Shown here: piece after piece, positions 18,132-26,155 of the stretch
Position numbering within the stretch: the stretch's first letter is position 1
How the letters are laid out: each line of letters starts with the position of its first letter
From: an uncultured Rikenellaceae bacterium
Lineage (GTDB): Bacteria > Bacteroidota > Bacteroidia > Bacteroidales > Rikenellaceae
Assembly: GCA_944415565.1 (NCBI GenBank)
Contig: CALYBQ010000002.1
Location: 1-64,000, forward strand
Length of the DNA: 64,000 nt
Direction of reading: 5' to 3'
Translations under genes and position numbers: made by a program
The notes under the pieces: generated by a model
Database searches by the model: none
Told to the model about the DNA's origin: nothing
Seen by the model: the letters and a program-made list of their open reading frames with translations, nothing else

Positions 18132-18162
18132 CAAAAATACATCAACAAAACCGAATTACCAA
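18132..18162 (-). promoter_or_regulatory. Promoter of aroQ-pyk
   Basis: On the minus strand TTG (18162-18160), 20 bases, TATTTTTG (18139-18132): full Bacteroidota consensus, 23 bases upstream of the aroQ ATG. It places the structured RNA at 18186-18350 upstream of, and outside, the aroQ transcript. Confidence 0.75.
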
Positions 18163-18185
18163 TCCCATATTATAAATATACGTAA

Positions 18186-18350
18186 AAAGCCGTCCGGCTG
18201 TATTGTTTTACAGGTGCTTGCCAACGTGGCGTGACTCTAAGATATGGCTTTGTATCCGGCAAGTATCTACCTGAGATTGAGGGGTGTCGTTCTCGCCCGC
18301 AGGACTGCAAGGCACTATATCTACACGTAATCGGCTACACGGGCGCGGCT
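18186..18350. ncRNA. Candidate structured non-coding RNA, family unknown
   Basis: A gene-free stretch folds as a three-way junction: closing pairs AGCCG (18188-18192) with CGGCT (18346-18350) and TGTA (18199-18202) with TACA (18336-18339); arm one CAGGT/ACCTG (18211-18215, 18269-18273) plus CTTGCC/GGCAAG (18217-18222, 18258-18263) with an inner GATA/TATC hairpin; arm two GTGTC/GGCAC (18284-18288, 18311-18315) plus GTTCT/AGGAC (18289-18293, 18301-18305) closing a CGCCCGC loop. The strand is unsure: the plus strand ends at the 18359 hairpin, the minus strand ends in AGCCGGACGGCTTTTT. No clear TAnnTTTG promoter was found for either. It lacks tmRNA, RNase P and SRP RNA signature motifs; a 6S-type RNA is possible but I could not confirm it. 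Confidence 0.45.
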
Positions 18351-18358
18351 AAACAAAT

Positions 18359-18390
18359 AAAGGCATCCGTTTCCCAGATGCCTTTATATT
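18359..18390. terminator. Bidirectional terminator hairpin
   Basis: AAAGGCATC (18359-18367) pairs with GATGCCTTT (18377-18385). T-rich tracts lie on both sides, so it can end the purE-zupT transcript (minus) and any plus-strand RNA from 18186. Confidence 0.8.
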
Positions 18391-18420
18391 TTAAGATTTT
18401 ATCCTAACACGCTGTTGCGG

Positions 18421-18597
18421 TTATGGTTTCGGTGTAGCTACTTGAATCGTATCCGCCTTTCGGAATAATCCTTTGAAAGATCCGGCCGCCTCACTGCTTA
18501 CGTATTTCCACCTCAGAGCAATACCTATTATAAGCATTATGCCTACGGCTATCATGCCTATAAGCGTAGCATTTTCTTTTCTGAAAAAACCGGCCAT
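18421..18597 (-). CDS. Small single-pass membrane protein, unknown function
   Basis: A 58-residue open frame starting M-A-G-F-F-R-K-E-N, with one strong transmembrane helix at about 12-29 (L-I-G-M-I-A-V-G-I-M-L-I-I-G-I-A-L), a basic juxtamembrane R-W-K, and a short C-terminal tail ending V-A-T-P-K-P. It begins 2 bases after the zupT stop and is followed by a terminator, so it is the last gene of a purE-zupT operon. I do not recognise the family. The placement and clean TM topology support a real small protein. Confidence 0.65.
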   Translation of the reverse strand: MAGFFRKENATLIGMIAVGIMLIIGIALRWKYVSSEAAGSFKGLFRKADTIQVATPKP

Positions 18598-18599
18598 AA

Positions 18600-19412
18600 T
18601 TACAACACTATCAAGCTTACCGCCATTATCACCATTCCCGCCACGAGCCCGTATATGGATATGTGATGCTCTCCGTACTCGCGGGCTGCCGGCAACAATT
18701 CGTCGAACGATATGAATACCATGATTCCAGCTACTGCGGCGAACGTGCAATTCAACAACATCGGCGAGAGGAACGGCATCAGGATAAGGAACGCCACAGT
18801 CGCACCGAGCGGTTCGGCCAACCCCGACAGGAACGAGTACCAGAACGCTTTTTTCTTGCTGTGAGTGGCGTAATATATGGGGACCGACACGGCGATACCC
18901 TCAGGGATGTTGTGTATGGCGATGGCGACAGCGATGGCGAGTCCGATTTCAGGCTGCTGCACGGCAGACATAAATGTCGCAATACCTTCCGGGAAGTTGT
19001 GGATTGCCAACGCGAGGGCCGTTATGATACCGGTCCGCGCGAGTTTCCTCTCCTGTTCGGCCTTTCTGGAGTGCGATCTCATCTGCTCTACAGTACGCAC
19101 TTCGTGCGGGTTTTCGATTGACGGGACCAATTTGTCTATAATGGCCGCGATAGCCATACCTCCGAAAAATGCTCCGGCCGTAATGAAGTCGCCCGCCTTG
19201 CCGTCAACCAATGTCTGTATCTCCGTCCGCGCATTGAACAGCAGCTCCATGAACGACACGTAGATCATCACGCCTGCGGAGAAACCGAGGGCGAACGACA
19301 GGAACTTCTTGTCAGTATGTTTGGCGAAAAATGCGATAGCACTACCTATCCCCGTCGCAAGACCTGCGAACAGGGTAAGCAAAAATGCAAATCCTACGCT
19401 CCCGTCCTCCAT
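18600..19412 (-). CDS. zupT: ZIP-family metal transporter (ZupT-like)
   Basis: An inner-membrane importer of Zn2+ and probably other divalent metals. The 270-residue protein has eight predicted helices and the two ZIP metal-site motifs H-N-F-P-E-G (fourth helix region) and H-N-I-P-E-G (fifth), with a charged cytosolic loop (about 105-130) between helices three and four. Length and motifs match ZupT. It lies 12 bases after purE and 2 before a small membrane protein gene, all on the minus strand. Metal specificity is inferred. Confidence 0.92.
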   Translation of the reverse strand: MEDGSVGFAFLLTLFAGLATGIGSAIAFFAKHTDKKFLSFALGFSAGVMIYVSFMELLFNARTEIQTLVDGKAGDFITAGAFFGGMAIAAIIDKLVPSIENPHEVRTVEQMRSHSRKAEQERKLARTGIITALALAIHNFPEGIATFMSAVQQPEIGLAIAVAIAIHNIPEGIAVSVPIYYATHSKKKAFWYSFLSGLAEPLGATVAFLILMPFLSPMLLNCTFAAVAGIMVFISFDELLPAAREYGEHHISIYGLVAGMVIMAVSLIVL

Positions 19413-19424
19413 CTGCTGCCGAAA

Positions 19425-19937
19425 TTAGTTGGTTTTGAACGGGCGTTCGATGGTAGCCAGTTCTGCGTTGGCCTTTTCGATCTTCTTTGCCAGATTGGCC
19501 TTGTATTCAGCCACTTTAGCTTTTATCTCCTTGTCGCCGGTAGCGATTATCTGTGCCGCGAGTATGGCTGCATTGAGTGCACCGTCGAGAGCCACGGTAG
19601 CGACGGGGATCCCTCCGGGCATCTGAAGTATGGAGAGGATGCTGTCCCAACCATCGACCGAATTAGACGACTTGATGGGCACACCGACTACTGGCAGTGG
19701 AGTGAGCGCTGCGATGATACCCGGCAGATGAGCCGCACCGCCCGCACCGGCTATTATCACTTCAATGCCCCTGTCAGCAGCTCCCTTGGCAAACTCAACG
19801 ACCTTTTCCGGTACGCGATGTGCCGAAAGAGCGTTTATCTCGTACGGTATCGCCATATCGTCTAAAAATTTGGCTGCCGCTTCCATAATTTTAAGGTCGG
19901 ACGTACTGCCCATAATAATGCTCACCCTTGCTTTCAT
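19425..19937 (-). CDS. purE: N5-carboxyaminoimidazole ribonucleotide mutase
   Basis: Converts N5-CAIR to CAIR in de novo purine synthesis. The ATG at 19937 gives 170 residues (a TTG one codon upstream is less likely). Class I PurE motifs are present: G-S-T-S-D-L-K near the N-terminus, S-A-H-R-V-P-E (about 39-45) and A-G-A-G-G-A-A-H-L-P-G (about 66-76) containing the catalytic histidine. It is first in a minus-strand operon with zupT; a -7-like box (TAAATTTG, 19980-19973) lies upstream, without a clear -33. Confidence 0.95.
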   Translation of the reverse strand: MKARVSIIMGSTSDLKIMEAAAKFLDDMAIPYEINALSAHRVPEKVVEFAKGAADRGIEVIIAGAGGAAHLPGIIAALTPLPVVGVPIKSSNSVDGWDSILSILQMPGGIPVATVALDGALNAAILAAQIIATGDKEIKAKVAEYKANLAKKIEKANAELATIERPFKTN

Positions 19938-20180
19938 CAATCTATTGTTTTAATTGTAAATTCGTGAATGTGCAAATTTAATCAAACTATGACATTTCTC
20001 TGCTAAAACCGTTCCAAATTCGTTGCCGCCTTATTGCTCGGCACATGGAAATGCCTGCAATAAACATGTATTCTCGGTATTGTATGTTATATATCATATG
20101 CGTACGGATTATGGATTCGAGAGCTATTATCTTATAATACATAGCTGGTGTTTGTTTTGCCATCGGCATCAGTGTCTGGT

Positions 20181-20212
20181 TTTGGTTATATCTGCACTAA
20201 ATCGTATCTTTG
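20181..20212 (+). promoter_or_regulatory. Promoter of hpt-queE-divIC
   Basis: TTTG (20181-20184), 20 bases, TATCTTTG (20205-20212): a perfect match to the Bacteroidota consensus, 19 bases upstream of the hpt ATG. Confidence 0.85.
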
Positions 20213-20231
20213 AGCAGAAATCCGTAATCAG

Positions 20232-20795
20232 ATGCCACAGAATATTTCGGACAAACACATAATCCTCGGCGATAGGGAGTTCTCTCTCTACATACCTTAC
20301 GAGGCAATCGAAGAGTCGGTAGCAGCACTCGCGGAAAGGATAACGGCCGATTACGAGAACAAGCCCGATCCGTTATTTCTCGGAGTGTTGAACGGTTCGT
20401 TCATGTTCCTTGCCGAACTGGTGAAGATGATAGACCGGCCGGCCGAAATATCTTTCGTGAAACTGGCATCATATAACGGTACGAAGACCACAGGTACGGT
20501 ATCCGAATTGGTTGGATTATCAACGGACGTCAAAGGTCGCCACGTTATCATAGTGGAAGACATCGTAGACACAGGGGAGAGCATCGAACACTTGATGCGG
20601 TCTCTTATAGGACACGAACCTGCAAGCATAGAGGTCGCTACTCTGTTGTTCAAACCGGAGTCTTACAGCAAAGCTATCCCGATAAAATATAAGGCGTTTT
20701 CGATACCGAACGATTTCGTTGTCGGGTTCGGGATGGATTACAACCAAATGGGACGCAATTTACGCGATATATATACTATTGTCGATGGAGAGTAA
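20232..20795 (+). CDS. hpt: Hypoxanthine phosphoribosyltransferase
   Basis: Purine salvage: hypoxanthine (and guanine) plus PRPP to IMP/GMP. The 187-residue protein contains the PRPP-binding loop V-I-I-V-E-D-I-V-D-T-G-E-S (about 101-113), the N-terminal G-V-L-N-G-S-F-M-F motif, and the C-terminal D-F-V-V-G-F-G-M-D-Y that closes over the purine. It is first in the operon and overlaps the start of queE by 11 bases. Confidence 0.95.
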   Translation: MPQNISDKHIILGDREFSLYIPYEAIEESVAALAERITADYENKPDPLFLGVLNGSFMFLAELVKMIDRPAEISFVKLASYNGTKTTGTVSELVGLSTDVKGRHVIIVEDIVDTGESIEHLMRSLIGHEPASIEVATLLFKPESYSKAIPIKYKAFSIPNDFVVGFGMDYNQMGRNLRDIYTIVDGE

Positions 20796-21408
20796 AGGAT
20801 TCGACGGCGGACGCAAGCTGCCGTTGGTGGAAGATTTTTACACGATACAGGGAGAGGGCTACCATACCGGTAAGCCGGCGTACTTTATAAGATTGGGCGG
20901 TTGCGATGTCGGATGCCGTTGGTGCGACGCTAAATTCACATGGAATCCGAAGATGTTTCCGCCAATAGACGTGGACGAGATAGTTGCCCGTGCGACATCG
21001 CATCCGGCACAGGCTATTGTAATCACAGGTGGCGAACCGCTCATATATCCGCTCGGCTACATAACCGACAAACTACATGAAGCGGGGCTGGAGATATTTC
21101 TCGAAACATCCGGCTCACATTCGCCAAGCGGTACGTTCGATTGGGTATGTCTCTCGCCGAAGCGTCAGGCCCCGCCGTTGCCGGAGGTATACGCCATGGC
21201 TAATGAGCTGAAAGTAATCGTGGAGAAGCCGGAAGACATAGAGTGGGCAGAGGAGTGTGCACGCAACGTCGGCAAATCGTGCCTGCTGCTCCTGCAACCG
21301 GAGTGGAGTCGATACGAGGAGATGATTCCGGTAATCGTAGATTTCGTAAAAGCGCATCCAAGGTGGAATATCTCCGTACAGACGCACAAATTCATGCACA
21401 TTCCGTAA
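20785..21408 (+). CDS. queE: 7-carboxy-7-deazaguanine synthase (radical SAM)
   Basis: QueE ring-contracts 6-carboxy-tetrahydropterin to 7-carboxy-7-deazaguanine, an early step to preQ0 and queuosine. The ATG at 20785 overlaps hpt by 11 bases and gives 207 residues. The radical-SAM cysteine motif C-D-V-G-C-R-W-C (about 39-46) follows G-E-G-Y-H-T-G, and I-T-G-G-E-P-L binds SAM. A Q-P-E-W-S-R segment and Q-T-H-K-F-M near the C-terminus fit QueE. Other queuosine genes are not in the window, so the partner enzymes must be elsewhere. Confidence 0.92.
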   Translation: MESKGFDGGRKLPLVEDFYTIQGEGYHTGKPAYFIRLGGCDVGCRWCDAKFTWNPKMFPPIDVDEIVARATSHPAQAIVITGGEPLIYPLGYITDKLHEAGLEIFLETSGSHSPSGTFDWVCLSPKRQAPPLPEVYAMANELKVIVEKPEDIEWAEECARNVGKSCLLLLQPEWSRYEEMIPVIVDFVKAHPRWNISVQTHKFMHIP

Positions 21409-21430
21409 ATTAAACAAGAGGCGTATACTA

Positions 21431-21712
21431 ATGAATAAGATACTGAAAGACCGACGGCTGTGGATCGTGACGATAATACTGTTCGTCATCTTCGTGGCTT
21501 TTTTCGATCCAGGCCGCAACCTGATCGACCGTATGCGCCTCAAAGAGGACATTAAAGAGCTAAAAGACCAGAGGGACTACTATCTGGAAAAGATTGCGGC
21601 CGACAGTATGCTTATAGAAAACCTCAAGGACGACGATTTCCTCGAAGAGTATGCACGCGAAAAGTATCTGATGAAACGTGCCGGCGAGATAGTTTACATA
21701 GCGCCGGAGTAG
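21431..21712 (+). CDS. Septum formation initiator family protein (DivIC/FtsB-like)
   Basis: A 93-residue bitopic division protein. Lys/Arg-rich N-terminus, one transmembrane helix (about 11-26, W-I-V-T-I-I-L-F-V-I-F-V-A-F-F), a coiled coil (about 34-66) and the C-terminal E-E-Y-A-R-E-K-Y-L-M-K-R-A-G-E-I motif, which is diagnostic of the FtsB/DivIC family. In the septum these proteins pair with FtsL-like partners and FtsQ/DivIB. It is 22 bases after queE and probably in the same transcript. Confidence 0.9.
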   Translation: MNKILKDRRLWIVTIILFVIFVAFFDPGRNLIDRMRLKEDIKELKDQRDYYLEKIAADSMLIENLKDDDFLEEYAREKYLMKRAGEIVYIAPE

Positions 21713-21735
21713 GAGAGTGCTTATATCCGTACAAA

Positions 21736-21765
21736 CAAAAATAGAGACACATGATATGCCTCTAT
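21736..21765 (-). terminator. Terminator of the MBL-SDR pair
   Basis: ATAGAG (21741-21746) pairs with CTCTAT (21760-21765); on the minus strand the stem is followed by TTTTTGTTTGT. Confidence 0.7.
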
Positions 21766-21788
21766 CTTCTATCTTTATGCGGTTTCTA

Positions 21789-22601
21789 TTATTTGAATGG
21801 TGAATCCGGTTCCTTGGCCATGTGGCTGTAAAACATACGGTCGAGGAACGACGGCCATATCTTTTTTATCTGTGTACTTGCGCGACCGTTGAAATCCATC
21901 AGTACGGTACGCTTACGCTTTGCAACGCCTTTGATTATGCGGTGTGCGGCCTCTTCGGCAGTCATCATCTTATCTTCGGCACGCGGAGACTCGCCCTGAG
22001 AAGAGCCGTCGGCAGTCAGCGCAGTGAAACGCACGTTCGATGCCGTGAAACCGGGACAAGCTATCATCACATGCACGTTCTTTTTCAAGTTCTCGATACG
22101 CACTGTTTCGAGAAAACCTGTCATCGCGTATTTCGATGCCGAATATCCCGTGCGTCCCGGTAGTCCGTGTATACCGGCCACGGAAGATACGCCGACCACA
22201 GAGCCCTTCGATTTCTGCAACCACGGCAAGGCATATTTCGTGCAATATACGGTTCCCCAGAAATTTACATCCATAAGACGCTTGAGTACGGCCAAATCGA
22301 CATCATCGAACAATGCACGCATCGAAATACCCGCGTTACAAATTAAAACATCCACTCCTCCGAACGAATCAACAGCCTTTTTTACGAGATTGGCACAATC
22401 GTCCTCGGCGGTTACGTCCGTAACTGCATAAACGGCTTTTCCTCCAGCAGCGGATATACCGGCAACCAACTCCCGCAGACCATCTTCGTTCCTTGCGCCC
22501 GCAACCACATTGGCACCGAGCCGGCCAAATTCGTTAGCCAGTGCCCTGCCTATTCCAGACGATGCGCCCGTGATTATTACCGTCTTGTTCTTGAAATCCA
22601 T
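21789..22601 (-). CDS. Short-chain dehydrogenase/reductase
   Basis: A 270-residue classical SDR: Rossmann T-G-A-S-S-G-I-G (11-18), N-A-G at 89-91, catalytic S140 and Y153-x3-K157. The sequence R37 after G-A suggests NADP(H) preference, but that is inference. The C-terminus (M-D-F-N-G-R-A-S-T-Q-I-K-K-I-W-P) resembles SDRs annotated in lipid or cell-envelope metabolism in this phylum; the substrate is unknown. It follows the MBL hydrolase by 12 bases on the minus strand and has a terminator 24 bases after its stop. Confidence 0.9.
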   Translation of the reverse strand: MDFKNKTVIITGASSGIGRALANEFGRLGANVVAGARNEDGLRELVAGISAAGGKAVYAVTDVTAEDDCANLVKKAVDSFGGVDVLICNAGISMRALFDDVDLAVLKRLMDVNFWGTVYCTKYALPWLQKSKGSVVGVSSVAGIHGLPGRTGYSASKYAMTGFLETVRIENLKKNVHVMIACPGFTASNVRFTALTADGSSQGESPRAEDKMMTAEEAAHRIIKGVAKRKRTVLMDFNGRASTQIKKIWPSFLDRMFYSHMAKEPDSPFK

Positions 22602-22613
22602 ATTTTTGTCATT

Positions 22614-23384
22614 TTAAATCGTTTCCACAACCAGTCCGTCGTAAGCGAAGTGGGTGTTCTCAGGCAATTCCTGCTCTATCTGTCTATGGCGTCCCATCTG
22701 ATGGGAGACGTGAGTGAAGTAAGCGTATTTTGGCTGCACGAGCCAACGCAGGTGCAGGGCTTCCGACAGTGTGAAATGCGAGAGGTGATGCTCATGCCTC
22801 AAAGCGTTAACCACTAATATCTCGACACCCTTTATCTTCTCGACCTCTTCGGGCTCTATCTTATTGAAATCGGTGAGGTATGCGACATTGCCTATGCGAA
22901 ATCCGAGCACAGGTATCTTGTAGTGCATCCCCTTGATGGGAATAACATCCGTATTTCCTACTTTGAACGGCGTGTCGCCGTCGATGGTCACGAGGTTGAA
23001 ATCGGGCGCACCGGGATATTTGTTCTCCCCGAAAGCGTAGTCGAAATCCTTTTTGATGGATTGTTGCACTCGCTCCGTGGCGTATATATCGACCGGCGCC
23101 TTCATAGTATAATTGAATGCCCGCACGTCATCGAGACCGCCTATATGGTCCTTGTGCTCGTGTGTAAGCAGTATGCCATCAATACGCTTGACATCCTGCG
23201 ACAACATCTGTTGCCTGAAGTCCGGTCCGGCATCTATCACTATCCGGGTTCCGTCGTGCTCCACCAAGACGGACGAGCGAAGGCGTTTATCCTTCTGGTC
23301 CGGCGACGTGCACACCCAGCATCCACACGATATTACGGGTACGCCCTGCGACGTTCCGGTTCCGAGAAAAGTTAACCTTGTCAT
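22614..23384 (-). CDS. MBL-fold metallohydrolase, PhnP-like
   Basis: A 256-residue metallo-beta-lactamase-fold phosphodiesterase-like enzyme. The dinuclear metal motif H-E-H-K-D-H is at 75-80, and an extra Cys site C-G-C-W-V-C (C20, C22, C25) matches the structural zinc site of PhnP, the 5-phosphoribosyl 1,2-cyclic phosphate phosphodiesterase. No phn genes are nearby, so a phosphonate role is not supported; related proteins occur widely in Bacteroidota genomes. The ATG at 23384 (M-T-R-L-T-F-L-G-T-G-T-S-Q-G) fits the fold; a 23-residue upstream extension is not conserved in character. Confidence 0.88.
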   Translation of the reverse strand: MTRLTFLGTGTSQGVPVISCGCWVCTSPDQKDKRLRSSVLVEHDGTRIVIDAGPDFRQQMLSQDVKRIDGILLTHEHKDHIGGLDDVRAFNYTMKAPVDIYATERVQQSIKKDFDYAFGENKYPGAPDFNLVTIDGDTPFKVGNTDVIPIKGMHYKIPVLGFRIGNVAYLTDFNKIEPEEVEKIKGVEILVVNALRHEHHLSHFTLSEALHLRWLVQPKYAYFTHVSHQMGRHRQIEQELPENTHFAYDGLVVETI

Positions 23385-23509
23385 AACGGTACAACTTGAT
23401 TTTTGGCCCGAACCTCGTGGTCCGGTACGTTTTAAGTCATGCAAATTTATCATTTTATGCGTGAAAACCGGCCGCCGATCGAGGAAATACTAAAAAGATA
23501 GGCGATAGA

Positions 23510-23539
23510 TTGCTTTTTGATAAATAATTGTTACCTTTG
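23510..23539 (+). promoter_or_regulatory. Promoter of rpmE2
   Basis: TTG (23510-23512), 19 bases, TACCTTTG (23532-23539): full consensus, 37 bases before the ATG. Confidence 0.8.
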
Positions 23540-23576
23540 CAAGCGTTAATCCAAACACACGAAAACAAACGAAACG

Positions 23577-23843
23577 ATGAAAAAAGGTATCCACCCTGAA
23601 AATTATCGTCTGGTCGCTTTCAAGGACATGTCCAACGACCATGTGTTTTTGACAAGGTCCGCCGTACAGACAAAAGAAACAATCGTAGTGGACGGCGAAA
23701 CCTATCCCGTGTACAAGATGGAAATCTCGAACACTTCACACCCGTTCTACACAGGTAAGATGAAGTTGGTAGACACCGCTGGTCGCGTTGATAAGTTTAT
23801 GAGCCGCTATCAAAAGCATTACGATAAAAAAGCCGGCAAGTAA
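23577..23843 (+). CDS. rpmE2: 50S ribosomal protein L31, type B
   Basis: An 88-residue L31 of the long, zinc-free type: it opens [11 protein letters not shown], lacks the CxxC pairs of type A L31, and has the type B features [10 protein letters not shown] and S-H-P-F-Y-T-G. It binds the large subunit near the central protuberance. It is a single-gene unit with a strong promoter and a UUCG-loop terminator. Confidence 0.96.
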   Translation: MKKGIHPENYRLVAFKDMSNDHVFLTRSAVQTKETIVVDGETYPVYKMEISNTSHPFYTGKMKLVDTAGRVDKFMSRYQKHYDKKAGK

Positions 23844-24361
23844 TACGAATCCGGTTTAGAGCGGCCCTTTCACTCAGGGCACAGAATTAAGCAACCTTCG
23901 GGTTGCTTTTTTGTTTTCGGAATTAGTGTGCATCGGAACAGGATTCATCGAGAATGAACATACTTATAATCGATGCAATATCCTGCTGATTGCGAACACT
24001 ATCACACTGTTGATCAATTATATATATCGAAACTTGCGACAAGCGCAATAGTTTGAATCGTCCATATAATGGAGTAGGGTATAGCAACTGCGATAATACC
24101 TAACCGATTCATCTGCCGGGCACCTGTTAAAACGATTCGGGGCCAAATATCTGAATTTAGCTCGTTTTTTTGTATGATAATATCATGACTCCAACATCGT
24201 ATAAAGACTGGCGTAATCCAATCGAGACATTTCAATTGCAGTCTGCAATTACATACGAGATGGTAAGATATATTCGCAGCTGAATCTATGTCAACCGGTT
24301 CAGTACCCCACCCATAAGTGTCGCGCCAAATAGCAAATACAATGGTGAGATGGCGTTAAAA
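23844..24361. other. 518-base intergenic region after rpmE2
   Basis: It contains the rpmE2 terminator (23889-23913) and then about 450 bases with no gene I can support. On the minus strand, a frame in phase with ksgA is open for about 110 codons after the ksgA stop (24014-24345), but it has no ATG, is Cys/Trp-rich and is unlike any family I recognise. It may be chance or a very decayed gene. Confidence 0.5.
23889..23913 (+). terminator. Terminator of rpmE2
   Basis: AAGCAACC-TTCG-GGTTGCTT followed by TTTTG: a perfect 8-bp stem with a UUCG tetraloop. Confidence 0.92.
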
Positions 24362-25150
24362 CTACAAATGTTTCGCCACCCATTGGGTCAGCTCCACAAA
24401 ATCGGCCACACTGAGTTGCTCCGCGCGGGTAGAAAAGAAACGATGCTCCTCACCGCCGAAATTACCGAACACCGCTTTCAGTGAGTTACGCAGCATCTTA
24501 CGCCGCTGCCCGAAAGATGCCTTCACTACCTTCACGAACAACTTTTCATCGCAATCTAATTTTTGAACCCCATTGCGGCGCAGCCTGATTACAGCACTTT
24601 TCACCTTCGGCGGCGGGTTGAAAACATTCTCGTTCACGGTAAACAGATACTCTATATTGTACCACGCCTGCAACAGCACGCTCAGAATACCGTATTCGCG
24701 GCTCCCCGGAGGCTCGGCTATACGCACGGCCACCTCTTTCTGCACCATGCCCACCACCTCGGGAACTATATCCCTGTTATCAAGTACCTTGAAGAATATC
24801 TGGGACGATATGTTGTACGGGAAATTGCCGATGATACTGACCTGTCCGCCGAATACATCCGCAAGGTCCATCCGAAGAAAATCGCCCTCTATAAGTCTCG
24901 GTGCGAAGTCTGGATAATGGACTTTGAGATACTCCACGCTTTCCGTATCTATTTCCGCAGCATAAGTGGTGAGGTCTTCCCGCTCCAACAGGAATTGCGT
25001 CAATACACCCATGCCCGGCCCTACCTCTAATGCGTAGACAGGCGCTTCAGCACTCCCTCCAGACAATGCTCCGGCAATTTTGCGCGCTATATTAAGGTCT
25101 GTAAGGAAATGTTGTCCCAGATGTTTCTTCGCTCTTACTGTCGTCGTCAT
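24362..25150 (-). CDS. rsmA: 16S rRNA (A1518/A1519-N6)-dimethyltransferase
   Basis: RsmA (KsgA) dimethylates two adjacent adenines near the 3' end of 16S rRNA during 30S maturation. The 262-residue protein shows G-Q-H-F-L-T-D at the N-terminus, SAM motif I V-G-P-G-M-G-V-L-T-Q and the catalytic N-F-P-Y-N-I-S-S (NxPY). Length is standard. It is the third gene of a minus-strand run recQ-GT90-rsmA, 25 bases after the GT90 gene. Confidence 0.96.
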   Translation of the reverse strand: MTTTVRAKKHLGQHFLTDLNIARKIAGALSGGSAEAPVYALEVGPGMGVLTQFLLEREDLTTYAAEIDTESVEYLKVHYPDFAPRLIEGDFLRMDLADVFGGQVSIIGNFPYNISSQIFFKVLDNRDIVPEVVGMVQKEVAVRIAEPPGSREYGILSVLLQAWYNIEYLFTVNENVFNPPPKVKSAVIRLRRNGVQKLDCDEKLFVKVVKASFGQRRKMLRNSLKAVFGNFGGEEHRFFSTRAEQLSVADFVELTQWVAKHL

Positions 25151-25175
25151 GCAAAATGATTTTATATGACGGCGG

Positions 25176-26147
25176 CTATCGCTGGCCGGTCATGGTGAAA
25201 TATTTGTCCAACACCGCGAGCGAGATCAGCGTCTCTCTTTCCGGGTCGAGGAATTGCTCGACATACTCATTGGCATTACGGGCGATGGCCTGTGCTTCTT
25301 CAGGATGAGCGTCGTAATATTCGAGTTTCTCAAGCAGGTCGGAGAAGTCCGGCTTTACCTCGATGAAATGTTTGCCGGGCACGAGCCGTCCCTCCATGAA
25401 CCATGTCTCATAAACCATCTTCGACGAAATGGCAACCGAATTCGAAGACATAACCCACTTCAAGTTGCTTGCCACATCGTTGCCCTCCAACGCCATGATA
25501 TATTTGTATTTCAAATGATACCACAACGTCATTTGCTCCATTGTATTCCACTTCTGAAACTCCTCGGACTTGGCCATGAGCGCCATCGCCTCCACCTTGG
25601 GATGGCCGAAAAATTGTTCCATGAAGAGTATGCGATTGGGCTTATAGTCTATCTTTCCTCGGAATATACACCTGTTCTCTTTTTCATTGAAGCGATGTTT
25701 GTCGTCGAGGAATATGAAATGGCGTTTCTTATCGAGGTTCAGCAGCACCGAATTGGCATTGTCGCCGTTTATAGGTCGGCTTTTCACTATTGACGGAACC
25801 TCCGGCACTTGGGTTACGTCACCGAACCGGCAATTCCACCGCAGCTTTTTCGGAAACCAGCGCGAATACTCCTGCGTATCGAGCACGTATGTCGATTTAC
25901 CCTTTATGACACTGAGGTTCGACAGGCGCGACGGATTCACCCCCAAGTCGGCTCCCGGCGACAATTTGTTGTAGTAATTGACCCTGTCTATTATATAATC
26001 ACGGTCCGGGCGCTTCTCTATCGAAGCCAACTTCTTTTTTAACAATTTGCGCAAATGCCATGCCGGGCCGTAAAAACGTAATAACCCCGGTAAATAGTAA
26101 TATGCGCTAGAATTTTTACCATTCTTGCGTTTGTGATCGTAATACAT
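25176..26147 (-). CDS. Glycosyltransferase family 90 protein (CAP10/LpsA-like)
   Basis: A 323-residue protein resembling GT90 (LpsA/CAP10) enzymes, which add sugars to LPS core or glycoproteins. The recognisable part is the C-terminal half: L-E-G-N-D-V-A-S-N-L-K-W-V-M-S-S-N-S (about 233-250), the conserved CAP10 segment, then W-F-M-E-G-R-L-V-P-G-K-H-F and a helical tail. No signal peptide or TM helix is obvious, so it is probably cytoplasmic. It sits 8 bases after recQ and 25 before rsmA. Acceptor and donor are unknown. Confidence 0.82.
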   Translation of the reverse strand: MYYDHKRKNGKNSSAYYYLPGLLRFYGPAWHLRKLLKKKLASIEKRPDRDYIIDRVNYYNKLSPGADLGVNPSRLSNLSVIKGKSTYVLDTQEYSRWFPKKLRWNCRFGDVTQVPEVPSIVKSRPINGDNANSVLLNLDKKRHFIFLDDKHRFNEKENRCIFRGKIDYKPNRILFMEQFFGHPKVEAMALMAKSEEFQKWNTMEQMTLWYHLKYKYIMALEGNDVASNLKWVMSSNSVAISSKMVYETWFMEGRLVPGKHFIEVKPDFSDLLEKLEYYDAHPEEAQAIARNANEYVEQFLDPERETLISLAVLDKYFTMTGQR

Positions 26148-26155
26148 TCACGCTG

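Noticed and set aside
18186..18350. Structured element as a TPP, cobalamin or SAM riboswitch
   Set aside because: None of the conserved cores of these riboswitches is present, and the neighbouring promoter points away.
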